A stretch of 62,331 nt of DNA from Acidobacteriota bacterium. GTDB taxonomy: Bacteria; Acidobacteriota; Terriglobia; Terriglobales; Acidobacteriaceae. The position numbers and the translations under genes were made by a program. Shown piece after piece: positions 1 to 9,185 of this stretch; position 1 is the stretch's first letter; each line of letters begins with the position of its first letter. The DNA is taken from NCBI GenBank assembly GCA_003010405.1, contig PJLO01000015.1, positions 1 through 62,331 on the forward strand, read 5' to 3'. The notes beneath the pieces are model-generated. The model searched no databases. It was not told the DNA's origin and saw only the letters and a program-made list of their open reading frames with translations.

Positions 1-55
1 CTACTGGCTCACTTTTACTCCGCCCTACTGGCCTACTTTTACTCCGCCCTTGACA
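1..55. repeat. IS21-like element tip at left window end
   Basis: These 55 bases are a perfect inverted copy of 62277-62331. They contain two 24-base direct repeats that begin CTACTGGC and end ACTCCGCC and differ at two positions, followed by CTTGACA. Stacked terminal repeats and a tip reading TGTCAAGGGCGGAGT outward resemble IS21-family ends; this is recognition, not a search. The element itself would lie outside the window. A shared length of exactly 55 equals a common assembler k-mer, so the contig probably stops at a multicopy IS. TTGACA at 50-55 could act as an outward -35 box. Confidence 0.6.
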
Positions 56-241
56 CACACCGGATCATCATCGTTCACCAAATTGACTCGGCTGGCTTCA
101 TGAGCGCCGGGTCGAACGGCTTCAGCGGGAGCGCAGATTTTGTCTTTCCGATGGAATTTCGGATCGGGCCTGTCGGAGCATTAGGAAAAGGCTGCCTAGA
201 ATCGCTATTGGGCATCTCAGTGGTCGGAGGTCGGTTCAGCA

Positions 242-448
242 ATGAAGCACAACATCGGGAGTGGCACAAAAGACCAGACCGTGAGATTTATGATTGCCAG
301 CAGCGGAATCGCACTGGGGCTTTTTGCAAAGCAACGTTGGCTCAAAGCACTCGGATTCAGTCTTGGCGGAGCCGAACTTACCGCAGGGATAGTCCGGTAC
401 TCACTACTAAATAGGCTTTTGGGAAGAAGTACTGCCTTAATTTTTTAG
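242..448 (+). CDS. DUF2892 (YgaP-like) small membrane protein
   Basis: A 68-residue protein with two short hydrophobic stretches (about residues 17-30 and 36-58). The layout matches the DUF2892 family of inner-membrane proteins: an N-terminal T-x-D-Q-T-V-R-like segment, a glycine-rich first helix (IALGLFAKQRW) and a C-terminal R-Y-S-L-L-N-R-L-L-G stretch. The molecular role of the family is not established; it is often fused or adjacent to rhodanese domains. The ATG is preceded by GGAGG at 226-230. No partner gene is visible because the window begins just upstream. Confidence 0.65.
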   Translation: MKHNIGSGTKDQTVRFMIASSGIALGLFAKQRWLKALGFSLGGAELTAGIVRYSLLNRLLGRSTALIF

Positions 449-767
449 CTCCAAAATCCTCGGCTATTTGTTCGGGCGGCTCCGCATCTGTTCACCATCA
501 TGCCACACAATGCTCGAGTGGGCAGTCGAACGCGACTACCGCCGGAAGGGCGTTCTCGGTAAGATCGGGAACCGAAGCGGTTCGGTTTTCCGAGTGCTAG
601 CGAACGAAACGTCCTGTACCGGGGTGATCTTGCAGCGCGGAGCCCTGTTAAAGTCAGGCTCGAAGGTCGATTCTGAAGTTAGGAAGCCGCCGATAGCGAG
701 AGGGCGCTTCCCTGCCCTTCCCGGTTGACCTGAAAATGGAAAACCCCGGTAGCGAGCGCTTGAAACT
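449..767. other. Gene-free interval
   Basis: About 320 bases between the DUF2892 gene and the convergent kinase gene. Short open frames exist on both strands, but none has a recognisable protein, good ribosome-binding site or domain. I see no RNA gene or strong terminator hairpin. Confidence 0.5.
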
Positions 768-2141
768 CTAGATTTGGTAATCTTCCTCCAGGCAGGGAAG
801 GAAGATTGAGAACACCGTTCCTTTTCCTTCAACGCTGCGGACTCGGATTCGCCCCTTGTGTCTCTCGATAATCTTCTTACTCACCCAAAGCCCCAGACCA
901 TTGCCCAATGCCTCTTTTGTGGTAAAGAAAGGCTCGAAGATGCGGCTCAGGTTGGCGGCCGGAATCCCCGTGCCCGTGTCGGCAACCGTTACGCGGACGT
1001 AACTGACACCGTGCAGTGAGACCCGGTTGGTGCGAACTCTCACTGTTGCGCTGAGTTGGGAGGCATCGATGGCGTTTATGATGAGATTGGAAATGACCTG
1101 CCGAACTTCCCCAGCTATACCAAAGATTTCGCTGGAGGAGCCGTTGTGTTCAATCTTTATGCGGATATCCTTGCGCGTGAAATTCGGAGTATAGAGCTCG
1201 ACCTCCTCGTCTATCAAAGTGCGAATATCCGTCACTGCTGGCTTCCGGTGCTCCCGATAAAATCCGAGCGTCCGCTGGGCGATATGCGCGATCCGGTGGA
1301 GTTCCCGCTCGGCAATGTCCGAATACTCCTTCAGTTCCGGGGGGAGGTTGGGATTTTTCCTAATAAGGTAGACACAGTTGGTAACGGCCTCCAGAGGGTT
1401 GTTGATTTCGTGAGCGACTGTCGCGGCCATGCGTCCCACCGATGCCAATTTTTCGCTCTGGATCAAGGCCTCCTCTGTCCGCTTACGCTCTTCCATCAAT
1501 CGAGTCATCTGGACATTCCTAAAGCTCAGTTCAGAAATGATGTGAGCAAGTTTGGCCATGAACGCCACTCCGGTCCGAACGGTATCACGATTCAGATGCG
1601 GAACCTCTGCCAATGCGGCCCCATACGCCTTCTCCTCAAATCCGTACTTCGCAGCCTGAGTCTGGAATAATTTCCAGTCCGGCTCTTCCTCTTCGAAGAA
1701 GAACTGCGCGGAGAAGATATTGCCAAGATGGTGTTCACCAACCATGAGGGGAGTGACGACATGCCACATCTGGTTCTTGCACTTGTACATCCGATACTCG
1801 CCGGGACGCACTCCCTTTGTCAGCTGGGTGTTACTCTCAAAGCAATTGCGGGAAGTATCCGGGTTGACACGATGAAAGTCAGTGCAGATTCTCTGCCAGC
1901 TCGTACTGGCAAGTACCTTGCCGTGAATATCGATAACCGCCGTTGGGATTTTTGAGATGGTATAGAAGTCGTTAATCAAGGACCGAATCAGCTGCACGTC
2001 CAGAATCTCTGAGAGCTCCAATGCTTGTACATCGGAGGAAGGCAGCTGGAGAAATGTGTGACCAACGGCAAAAATTCGCGCGGGTGCCGGGTGAGCGGAA
2101 TAATGGCGGTTCGGGGTTTCGAAATCGGTACTTGAGGACAT
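768..2141 (-). CDS. Sensor histidine kinase with PocR sensory domain
   Basis: An orphan sensor kinase. After about 25 residues comes a PocR-type ligand-binding domain (roughly residues 30-190; conserved cysteines in SRNCFESN and YKCKNQMW, then a VTPLMVGEHHLGNIF stretch), next a HisKA domain with the H box AATVAHEINNPLEAV, then an HATPase_c domain with DTGTGIPAANL and GNGLGLWVSKK. There is no membrane segment, so it is probably cytoplasmic. PocR domains are thought to bind small hydrocarbon derivatives. The chosen ATG at 2141 opens just before the domain; the frame also extends to a TTG at 2210, and neither start has a clear Shine-Dalgarno site. It lies just downstream of, and is related in its kinase core to, the kinase at 2238-3749. 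No response regulator is adjacent. Confidence 0.85.
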   Translation of the reverse strand: MSSSTDFETPNRHYSAHPAPARIFAVGHTFLQLPSSDVQALELSEILDVQLIRSLINDFYTISKIPTAVIDIHGKVLASTSWQRICTDFHRVNPDTSRNCFESNTQLTKGVRPGEYRMYKCKNQMWHVVTPLMVGEHHLGNIFSAQFFFEEEEPDWKLFQTQAAKYGFEEKAYGAALAEVPHLNRDTVRTGVAFMAKLAHIISELSFRNVQMTRLMEERKRTEEALIQSEKLASVGRMAATVAHEINNPLEAVTNCVYLIRKNPNLPPELKEYSDIAERELHRIAHIAQRTLGFYREHRKPAVTDIRTLIDEEVELYTPNFTRKDIRIKIEHNGSSSEIFGIAGEVRQVISNLIINAIDASQLSATVRVRTNRVSLHGVSYVRVTVADTGTGIPAANLSRIFEPFFTTKEALGNGLGLWVSKKIIERHKGRIRVRSVEGKGTVFSIFLPCLEEDYQI

Positions 2142-2237
2142 TGGTGTGAAAAAAGCGGGCCTACAAGGTCCCCACCTCCCATGAGAACAGTATAGCAGTC
2201 CGTGGTACAAGTAAGTTTCTGGCCCACGTTTGGCCTT

Positions 2238-3749
2238 TCAGTTTTTTCGCAGTTGTGATCTGCTGAGCAAGGAGACATCGGACTTGGAATCATTGTCGGC
2301 TGTCGAGGAAGAACTTTGGGGCAATCTCAGCAGCACTGAAAAGACGGTTCCACGCTGCTCTTGACTGTGTACTTGAATAATTCCGTCGTGTTTCGTAACG
2401 ATTTCCTTGCAAACCCAAAGTCCAAGCCCTGTCCTGGTCGTATCCTTAGTTGTAAAGAATGGGTCGAAAATGTGCTTCCGTAAGTCTGCGGGAATTCCCT
2501 TTCCATCATCAGCTATGGATATTCGGACGTAGCGCTGATTAGCTCTTACGCGCAGTATGATTCTGCCCCTGTCCCCAATGGCATCCAGGCTATTGGTTAG
2601 GAAATTGGCAAAAACCTGCCGCAACTCACCCGTAATGCCAAAGACTTGGATGTTCTCATGCCATTGCTTTTGCACAATAACGTGTTTTGCTTTGAATTTG
2701 CTTTTCAGCAAGTCAACCGCGGAATCCAGCACAACATTGATCGATATCAGCGCCGGAGCAGTGGATTCTCGATAAAATCCCAGTGATTGTCTTGTGAGAT
2801 GCACCATTCGTCTCAACTCTGCGTCGGCCATGTCCAAATAGTGGCGTGCTGGTTCGGGCAATCCATCCATTTCCTTTGTAATGAACAGCAGATTGGTCAT
2901 CGCCTCGAGCGGGTTGTTGAGTTCGTGAGCAATCGCCAGGGCCATCCGCCCGGCAGAAGCGAGTTTTTCGCTACGGAGAAGCGCCTCCTCTGACCGTTTC
3001 CGTTCGGTAATGTCGCTGAAAATAACCGCCACTTTGTGCTCTCCTGGTTTTCCAACCCGAAAAGCGTAGAGGTCATACCAGCGATTAAGGTTTGGAGCAA
3101 ACTCGACGCGGCGGTTTGCGTTTCCGGTAGCTGAGAGTTGTCCGTAGATCTCTAGCCATTTGGGATCAACATTCGAAATCAGCTCCCGAATAGTCTTACC
3201 TTTTGCATTCGCCAGTCCGGTATGTCTTTCAAAAGATGGATTAACCTCCAGATATCGCCAATCGTTTGGCTTTCCGTTTTCATCCAACAACACCTCAAGT
3301 ATGCAGAAGGCTTCATCAATTGAATTGAAAAGCAGACGATAACGATTTTCGGCCGCTTCGCGCTCAACTCGAATAGCTTGTTCCTGCTGGAAGGTCAGCA
3401 CTTTCTGACGATTGCGGTGGTAAAACTCGGCGGCGACAGACATTGAGATCCCCATCGCGCAAAAAATACTCACGTTGATGACATCGGCCGGGCGAGCGAT
3501 TTCAAAGCGCCGGTTCGGCAGAATTACCCAGTGGAATGAAATGAGGGCACCCGCAGCAGTTGCCAATAGTCCCACCCAGGCATCTCCCAGCATGGCCATC
3601 AGAAAGACAATGGGATAAACAAAAACAAAAGGGGGCAAAGCGCCCCAGTGTGCTTCCACGAGCGGCCTTAATTGGAGTATTGCAATAGGCGCGACCACAG
3701 CGACGAGGTAGAAAAATATGTGTTTACGCTTTGTACAGCCGGTTAACAT
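2238..3749 (-). CDS. Membrane PAS sensor histidine kinase (DUF4118-like N terminus)
   Basis: A 503-residue kinase. Residues about 10-110 hold four hydrophobic segments like the KdpD/DUF4118 membrane module. A PAS domain follows (about 140-260, NRYRLLFNSIDEAFCILEV, ending in ITERKRSEE), then HisKA (LAIAHELNNPLEAM) and HATPase_c (DDGKGIPADLRKHIFDPFF, GLGLWVCKE). The ATG is preceded by TGGAGAA. It is the first gene of a minus-strand pair with the PocR kinase (about 100 bases between stop and chosen start). The two kinase cores share the HExNNPLEA H box and a GLGLWV motif, which suggests duplication with a swap of sensor domains. No receiver protein is encoded next to it, so its output partner is unknown. 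Confidence 0.88.
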   Translation of the reverse strand: MLTGCTKRKHIFFYLVAVVAPIAILQLRPLVEAHWGALPPFVFVYPIVFLMAMLGDAWVGLLATAAGALISFHWVILPNRRFEIARPADVINVSIFCAMGISMSVAAEFYHRNRQKVLTFQQEQAIRVEREAAENRYRLLFNSIDEAFCILEVLLDENGKPNDWRYLEVNPSFERHTGLANAKGKTIRELISNVDPKWLEIYGQLSATGNANRRVEFAPNLNRWYDLYAFRVGKPGEHKVAVIFSDITERKRSEEALLRSEKLASAGRMALAIAHELNNPLEAMTNLLFITKEMDGLPEPARHYLDMADAELRRMVHLTRQSLGFYRESTAPALISINVVLDSAVDLLKSKFKAKHVIVQKQWHENIQVFGITGELRQVFANFLTNSLDAIGDRGRIILRVRANQRYVRISIADDGKGIPADLRKHIFDPFFTTKDTTRTGLGLWVCKEIVTKHDGIIQVHSQEQRGTVFSVLLRLPQSSSSTADNDSKSDVSLLSRSQLRKN

Positions 3750-3986
3750 TTCTCCATCCCATACACGCGATTACCACTCGACTGCAACAAAGCCTAGATC
3801 ATACACATAAAAAAGCAATTGGAATAAGAGATAATCACTTCACCCGTGGCATATTCAACTCTGGACAGATGTAACTCGCCTGAGTCTCTGAATCCCTCTC
3901 TCGTGTGAATCAATCTGCAAGTTAAATTCGCAGTCGCATTTAAAAATTCAACGCGAAGCTATACTTTAAGTTGAGGAGAATACAGC

Positions 3987-4571
3987 ATGAGCAGTAGTGC
4001 CGCTGGAATTTCACAGACTCTTAAAAATCTGCAAGCAGCTTTTGAGGGCGAGAGCAACGCCGCCGCGCGCTATACCGCCTTTGCCAAGAAAGCCGAGGAC
4101 GAAGGCTACTCGCGCGTTTCCGTTCTGTTTCGCGCGACGGCCCGCGCGGAGCAGATTCATGCCGCGCACCACGCCAAGGTGATCACAAAACTCGGTGCGA
4201 CACCCGAGGCCAAGATTTCCGAACCGGTGATCGGAACGACTGCAGAAAACCTTGCCGTGGCAAAAAATGGCGAGGAGTATGAGCGGGACGTGATGTATCC
4301 AGAATTCATCCGAGAAGCCGAGGCCAGCGGAGAGGCCAGCGCGGTTCGTACTTTCCGCATGGCAAGCGCGGCAGAAGCGGTACACGCGGATCTTTACGGC
4401 GCGGCTCTGGCTAACCTGGAAGCACAGCGCATGGCAGCCATTTTCTACGTCTGCCCCCTCTGCGGCGAAGTGACCGACGATGACACCATGAAGACCTGTC
4501 CGATCTGCAACGTGCCGTTCGAGAAATTTGAAGTCTTCCGTTGGATTCCAAGCTGCCAGTTGAATAGATAA
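3987..4571 (+). CDS. rbr: Rubrerythrin
   Basis: A 194-residue non-haem diiron peroxidase of the oxidative-stress response; it reduces hydrogen peroxide using electrons from reduced rubredoxin or NADH-linked donors. The ferritin-like four-helix domain carries the expected ligands: E in AFEGESNAA, ExxH in RAEQIHAAH, E in GEEYERDV and E in REAEASGE, and a second ExxH in AAEAVHADL. The C-terminal rubredoxin-like domain has CPLC and CPIC for the FeCys4 site. Length and order are those of classical rubrerythrin. The start has a good GAGGAG site (TTGAGGAGAATACAGC). It is monocistronic, with a strong bidirectional hairpin after the stop, and lies near other redox genes. Confidence 0.95.
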   Translation: MSSSAAGISQTLKNLQAAFEGESNAAARYTAFAKKAEDEGYSRVSVLFRATARAEQIHAAHHAKVITKLGATPEAKISEPVIGTTAENLAVAKNGEEYERDVMYPEFIREAEASGEASAVRTFRMASAAEAVHADLYGAALANLEAQRMAAIFYVCPLCGEVTDDDTMKTCPICNVPFEKFEVFRWIPSCQLNR

Positions 4572-4599
4572 CTGTTCAGCAATGGTTCAAATTTACAGT

Positions 4600-4654
4600 C
4601 GATAGGCCCATCTCAACCTCGCGAATATGCGGGTCGGATGGGCCTATCGATTTT
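4600..4654. terminator. Bidirectional terminator between rbr and acs
   Basis: A 13-bp perfect stem (CGATAGGCCCATC at 4600-4612, complement at 4637-4649) is followed by TTTTATT. It sits exactly between the convergent rubrerythrin and acetyl-CoA synthetase genes, so it can serve both. Confidence 0.8.
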
Positions 4655-6620
4655 ATTCGTCACTTTCTTTGATTTTGTTAATTACAGAAAGATCCTCAAG
4701 CGTGGTGACGTCGCCTTTGACTTCGCCGCTTGTTGCGAGTTCACGGAGCAGGCGGCGCATAATTTTTCCGGAACGCGTCTTGGGCAGTTGCTCCGCGAAA
4801 CGAATGTCGTCCGGCTTCGCCATAGCACCGATTTCTTTTGCTACCCACGTGCGCAACTCGTCCTTCAAAGCGGGTGATGGCAAAACGTCGGCTTCGAGCG
4901 TCACGAAGGCTGAGACAGCCTGCCCCTTGATTTCATCGGGACGGCCCACGACAGCGGCTTCGGCGACCTTGGGATGAGCTACCAAAGCGGACTCGATCTC
5001 CATGGTGGAAAGACGGTGTCCGCTCACATTGAGCACGTCATCGACGCGGCCCATGATCCAGATATATCCATCCTTATCGATACGTGCTCCGTCTCCCGTG
5101 AAGTACACGCCGGGAATATCCGACCAGTACTGTTTTACATAACGCTCCGGGTCGCCGTAGATGGTGCGCGCCATCGCGGGCCAGGGCTTCTTAATAACGA
5201 GATAGCCTCCGGAGCCGAGCGGCACTCTTTCGCCGCTGCGATCGACAACCTCGGCGATGACTCCGGGAAGCGGACGTGTGGCGGAGCCCGGCTTGGTGGG
5301 AATCGCGCCGGAGAGCGGGGAGATCATGATGCTGCCGGTCTCGGTCTGCCACCACGTATCTACAATGGGGCAGCGCTCCTTTCCAATTACATTGCGGTAC
5401 CACATCCAGGCTTCCGGATTGATGGGCTCGCCCACTGAGCCGAGCAGGCGCAGGCTGCTGAGGTCGTGGCGATTGGGATATTCATCTCCCCACTTGATGA
5501 ACGTGCGGATGGCTGTTGGCGCCGTGTAGAAGACGTTGACCTTGTACTTTGCAATGAGCGCCCAGAAACGGTCGAGGTCGGGATGATTTGGCGCTCCCTC
5601 GTACATGAGCGTCGTCGCGCCATTCTGCAGAGGACCGTAGACGATGTAGCTGTGCCCTGTGACCCAGCCGATATCGGCAGTGCACCAGTAAATGTCCTCT
5701 TCCTTGAGGTCGAAGACCCACTTGGAAGTAATGTAGGTGCCAACGGCGTAGCCGCCCGTTGTATGAACAATGCCCTTGGGTTTTCCAGTAGAGCCGGATG
5801 TATACAGAACGTAGAGCGGAGCCTCGCTATCAAGTTGCTCGGCGGGGCAGGTGGGCGCTGCCTTTTCGGCAAGTTCGTGCCACCAGTAATCGCGACCGGA
5901 CTGCATGTTGACCGCAGCACCAGTGCGCCTGCAGACAACCACGCTCTGCACCGAAGGACAACTCGCCAGCGCTTCATCGACTATAGCTTTCAGAGGAAGC
6001 TGATTGCCACGCCGCCAGCCGCAATCCTGAGTGACGAGAACTTTGGAGTGCTGATCGTTGACACGATCAACGATGGCATTTGCCGCAAAACCTCCGAAAA
6101 TGACTGAATGCACCGCGCCTATGCGGGCGCAGGCAAGCATAGCAATGGCAAGTTCGGGCACCATTCCCATGTAGAGCGCGACACGATCTCCTTTGGCAAC
6201 GCCGAGACCTTTAAGCACATTTGCGAAGCGCTCCACCTCTGCGAGCAACTCGCCGTAGGTGAGGCTGCGCGTGTCGCCGGGTTCGCCCTCCCAAAGAATC
6301 GCAACTTTGTCGCGACGCGATGAAGCGACATGGCGGTCGAGACAGTTGTAAGAGATGTTTGTCTTGCCTCCCACAAACCACTTTGCCCACGGAGCGTTCC
6401 ACTCCAGGACTTTCGACCAGGGCTCGAACCAATGAAGTTCCTCCGCGATTCGTCCCCAGAAGGACTCTGGATTTTCCGCGGCTTCGGCGTAGATCCGCTC
6501 GTATTCTTCGAGATTTTTGATGTGCGCCCTGGCGCTGAACTCCTCCGAGGGATGGAAAACGCGGTTTTCGTGCAACACTGAGTCGATATTGATGCCATGC
6601 GCTAAGCTTTCGGTCGACAT
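4653..6620 (-). CDS. acs: Acetyl-CoA synthetase (AMP-forming)
   Basis: Converts acetate, ATP and CoA to acetyl-CoA through acetyl-AMP. All core ANL-family motifs are visible: [11 protein letters not shown] for phosphate binding, WWQTETG with the acetate-pocket tryptophan, YFTGDGA, and [11 protein letters not shown] with the catalytic lysine that Pat-type acetylases modify. About 655 residues from the chosen ATG, the usual length. The frame also has an ATG at 6638, but GGAGGAAG just downstream of it better serves the ATG at 6620. It follows a second synthetase gene (6727-8625) by about 100 bases on the same strand, so the two may be cotranscribed. Substrate preference (acetate versus propionate) cannot be decided from sequence. 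Confidence 0.93.
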   Translation of the reverse strand: MSTESLAHGINIDSVLHENRVFHPSEEFSARAHIKNLEEYERIYAEAAENPESFWGRIAEELHWFEPWSKVLEWNAPWAKWFVGGKTNISYNCLDRHVASSRRDKVAILWEGEPGDTRSLTYGELLAEVERFANVLKGLGVAKGDRVALYMGMVPELAIAMLACARIGAVHSVIFGGFAANAIVDRVNDQHSKVLVTQDCGWRRGNQLPLKAIVDEALASCPSVQSVVVCRRTGAAVNMQSGRDYWWHELAEKAAPTCPAEQLDSEAPLYVLYTSGSTGKPKGIVHTTGGYAVGTYITSKWVFDLKEEDIYWCTADIGWVTGHSYIVYGPLQNGATTLMYEGAPNHPDLDRFWALIAKYKVNVFYTAPTAIRTFIKWGDEYPNRHDLSSLRLLGSVGEPINPEAWMWYRNVIGKERCPIVDTWWQTETGSIMISPLSGAIPTKPGSATRPLPGVIAEVVDRSGERVPLGSGGYLVIKKPWPAMARTIYGDPERYVKQYWSDIPGVYFTGDGARIDKDGYIWIMGRVDDVLNVSGHRLSTMEIESALVAHPKVAEAAVVGRPDEIKGQAVSAFVTLEADVLPSPALKDELRTWVAKEIGAMAKPDDIRFAEQLPKTRSGKIMRRLLRELATSGEVKGDVTTLEDLSVINKIKESDE

Positions 6621-6726
6621 GCGTACTGCTTCCTCCATGAACGGCGTGACTTACGTCCGCATTAGACTGTGTGCTGTTCCTGTGAGATTCGAATTTGTGA
6701 ATGGATCATTTTCGAATCGGCATCTG

Positions 6727-8625
6727 TTACTGTTCCAGCGTTGAAATGTCTCCGATCTCCTCTCCCGTTTCTTTTGCCTTCAGATAGCGCCTCATGATCT
6801 TTCCGGAACGCGTTTTGGGTAGCTGAGTTACGAACTCCAGAATTGAAGGCGTGACGATAGGACCCAGCTCACGACGGACATGCTCGATCAGTGCAGCGGA
6901 AAGGGCTTCACTGGCTTCGTGTCCGGAACGAAGAACGACGAAGACCTTGATGCACTCGCCCTTCATAGCGTCAGGAATGCCAATAGCCGCCGCTTCGCCC
7001 ACCGCTGGGTGCGAAATTAGGGCGGACTCGACCTCGGCTGTGCCAATGCGGTGCCCGGCGACGTTCAGCACATCGTCGGCGCGACCAAGAACGGCGATGT
7101 ACCCGTGTTCGTCTTTAAGGGCCATATCCCCGGTCACGTACACTCCGTCGATCTGCCGCCAATCGCGCTCGTAACGCGAGCTGTCGTTCCAGATGGTGCG
7201 CATCATGTGCGGGAATGGCCCCTTCAGAACCAGCCGTCCGCGCTCATTCACTCCAACGGATTTGCCCTCGGCGTCGACAATATCCGCAGTGACTCCGGCT
7301 AGAGGGATGCCAGCTTTGCCGGCGTGATAAGGCATGGTGGCCGGCGTGCCGAGCGTGGGACCACCGGTTTCGGTCTGCCACCAGTTATCAATTACGTATC
7401 CCCATTTGCCGTCTCCGGCAAGATACGTTTGCGCCCAACGCCAAGCTTCTGGATTGAGAGGCTCTCCGGCGCAAGCGATGACACGCAGCGAAGTCAGATC
7501 GTGAGCAGCAGGCAGGTGCTCGCCATAGCGCATGAACATGCGAATGGCCGTGGGCGCAGTGAACATCTTGGTCACGCCATAGCGCTCAACAATCTGCCAT
7601 GCAGTTTCGGGAGTGGGCCAGTCAATCGCCCCCTCGCGGAAGATCGTGGTGACACCTGCACACAGAGGACCGTAAACAATATAGCTATGCCCGACAATCC
7701 AGCCGATATCCGATGTACACCAGAACAGGTCACGCGGATTCACATCGAAGAACGTGCGCAGGTGATAGGTTGTGCCAACCATGTATCCGCCGTGAACGTG
7801 CACGACGCCCTTGGGACGTCCCGTAGTACCGCTGGTGTAAAGGACGAAGAGAGGATCTTCGGCATCCATTTCCTGCGCGGGACATTCAGAGGAAAACTTC
7901 AGGAGTTCGTAAAAATTCACCTCGCGACTGCTCACGGGTTCATACTTCTCCGATCCTCTTGGGACCACGATGACGTGCTCGATCATCTCCAGGCCATCGA
8001 TCGCTTCGTCGGCAACCGGCTTGAGAGGAACGGCCTTGCCACGGCGAACTCCAGCTTCTCCAACAATTATTACTTTGGCCTGCGCGTCAATTATTCGGTC
8101 CCGCAGCGCGGTGTGACCGAGTCCGGCATAAACAACGGAGTGGATGGCGCCGACCCGCGCGCACGCAAGCATCGAAACCACTCCCTCAATAGTGAGAGGC
8201 ATATAAATTACGACACGGTCTCCCTTGCCCACCCCGAGTGAACGAAGGCCGTTGGAGAAGCGGCAGACCATGCGATAAAGCTGTCCGTAGGTGATAACGC
8301 GCTCGGAACCATCTTCGCCAAGCCAGATATAAGCAACGCGGTTGAAGCAGTCGCTCTTGGCATGGCGGTCAAGAGCATTGAGCGTGATGTTTGTCTTACC
8401 CCCGACAAACCATTGGTGGTGCACGCCATCCCATTCGCGCACCTTGTCCCACTTCCTAGTCCACGTGAAGTTAGCCGCCTCGTCAGCCCAGAAGGTATCA
8501 GGGTCTTGAACGGAGTACTCATACTCCTCGCGATAGTCCTTTATGCTGGCCTCGCGCTTTGCGATTGCTGGCGCGTCATAGGAAAACATGGGAGAAATCA
8601 TCTCTGATTTCACTGCACTGCTCAT
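6727..8625 (-). CDS. Acetyl-CoA synthetase paralogue (short-chain acyl-CoA synthetase)
   Basis: A second AMP-forming synthetase, clearly paralogous to the downstream acs but strongly diverged. It has YTSGTTGRPKG, the WWQTETGGP pocket motif, YVTGDMA and [15 protein letters not shown], so it should be active. About 632 residues. The chosen ATG at 8625 has AAAGGGG upstream; the frame also extends to 8721 but that stretch does not look coding. Two adjacent synthetases suggest either isozymes with different affinity or different acids (acetate and propionate). The 560-base region upstream contains candidate Crp/Fnr sites that could also act on this gene. Confidence 0.9.
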   Translation of the reverse strand: MSSAVKSEMISPMFSYDAPAIAKREASIKDYREEYEYSVQDPDTFWADEAANFTWTRKWDKVREWDGVHHQWFVGGKTNITLNALDRHAKSDCFNRVAYIWLGEDGSERVITYGQLYRMVCRFSNGLRSLGVGKGDRVVIYMPLTIEGVVSMLACARVGAIHSVVYAGLGHTALRDRIIDAQAKVIIVGEAGVRRGKAVPLKPVADEAIDGLEMIEHVIVVPRGSEKYEPVSSREVNFYELLKFSSECPAQEMDAEDPLFVLYTSGTTGRPKGVVHVHGGYMVGTTYHLRTFFDVNPRDLFWCTSDIGWIVGHSYIVYGPLCAGVTTIFREGAIDWPTPETAWQIVERYGVTKMFTAPTAIRMFMRYGEHLPAAHDLTSLRVIACAGEPLNPEAWRWAQTYLAGDGKWGYVIDNWWQTETGGPTLGTPATMPYHAGKAGIPLAGVTADIVDAEGKSVGVNERGRLVLKGPFPHMMRTIWNDSSRYERDWRQIDGVYVTGDMALKDEHGYIAVLGRADDVLNVAGHRIGTAEVESALISHPAVGEAAAIGIPDAMKGECIKVFVVLRSGHEASEALSAALIEHVRRELGPIVTPSILEFVTQLPKTRSGKIMRRYLKAKETGEEIGDISTLEQ

Positions 8626-9185
8626 GAAATAAAACCCCTTTGCTGAATTGACAACAAAAAGCGATCGGAATCCTGAGGGTTCAGTCCGCCAAATAGCGGC
8701 GGAACTCCCCAAAGGAGACAAACCTACCTACACGACTCCCGTGCCGTTCAAATGCACGAGTCCGTTTCGATCATGGTTGTGGTGACATCAAAAAGTCCTG
8801 GTCTGCACCCCAGCAGGCCGGACTAGAACGAAGCCCAAAGTTCGAGCGCCAAAAACAGCCACTCTCACGTGAGAAGCTTCAGGTCGGAGAATATATGCTG
8901 AACAGGGTTTCGGCTGCAAGGAAAAAACAAAGCTGAGCCGCCACGGAGGTAACAGACGGAGGGTGTGCTTCCTTGAGTGCGTTGGAAATTTAGAATCTGG
9001 ATAACGTCACATGAAAAATGTGATATAAATCACTTTCAGGGGCTACTGGAATCACAGAGCGGTGGTCAGATCGAGAAACTGTGGTATCAGCCGAACGGTT
9101 TTCAGAAATGCTGTACAGTTCTGGACCATTGTTATTTGTAAGAAGACGGGTATCATCTTGTTTGTGACAACGGGCGGAGGGCAAG
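8626..9185. other. Divergent control region between acyl-CoA synthetase and Crp/Fnr genes
   Basis: A 560-base gene-free region separating two divergent genes. The only structure I can point to is the pair of overlapping palindromes at 9007-9033. No RNA gene or recognisable reading frame is seen. Confidence 0.5.
9007..9033. promoter_or_regulatory. Overlapping Crp/Fnr-like palindromes upstream of the regulator gene
   Basis: Two palindromes overlap: TCACAT-N5-ATGTGA at 9007-9023 and GTGAT-ATAA-ATCAC at 9020-9033. The second has the 5-4-5 spacing of Crp/Fnr operators and is close to the GTGAC-N4-GTCAC sites ahead of the iron-sulfur genes. It lies about 155 bases upstream of the regulator start, consistent with autoregulation. 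Confidence 0.45.

Noticed and set aside
468..832. Opposed short frames between DUF2892 gene and PocR kinase
   Set aside because: No ribosome-binding site, no domain, and they overlap each other and the kinase 3' end.
7324..8241. 305-residue open frame on the plus strand
   Set aside because: It is exactly antisense to the second acetyl-CoA synthetase, whose family motifs are intact, and it shows no recognisable domain.
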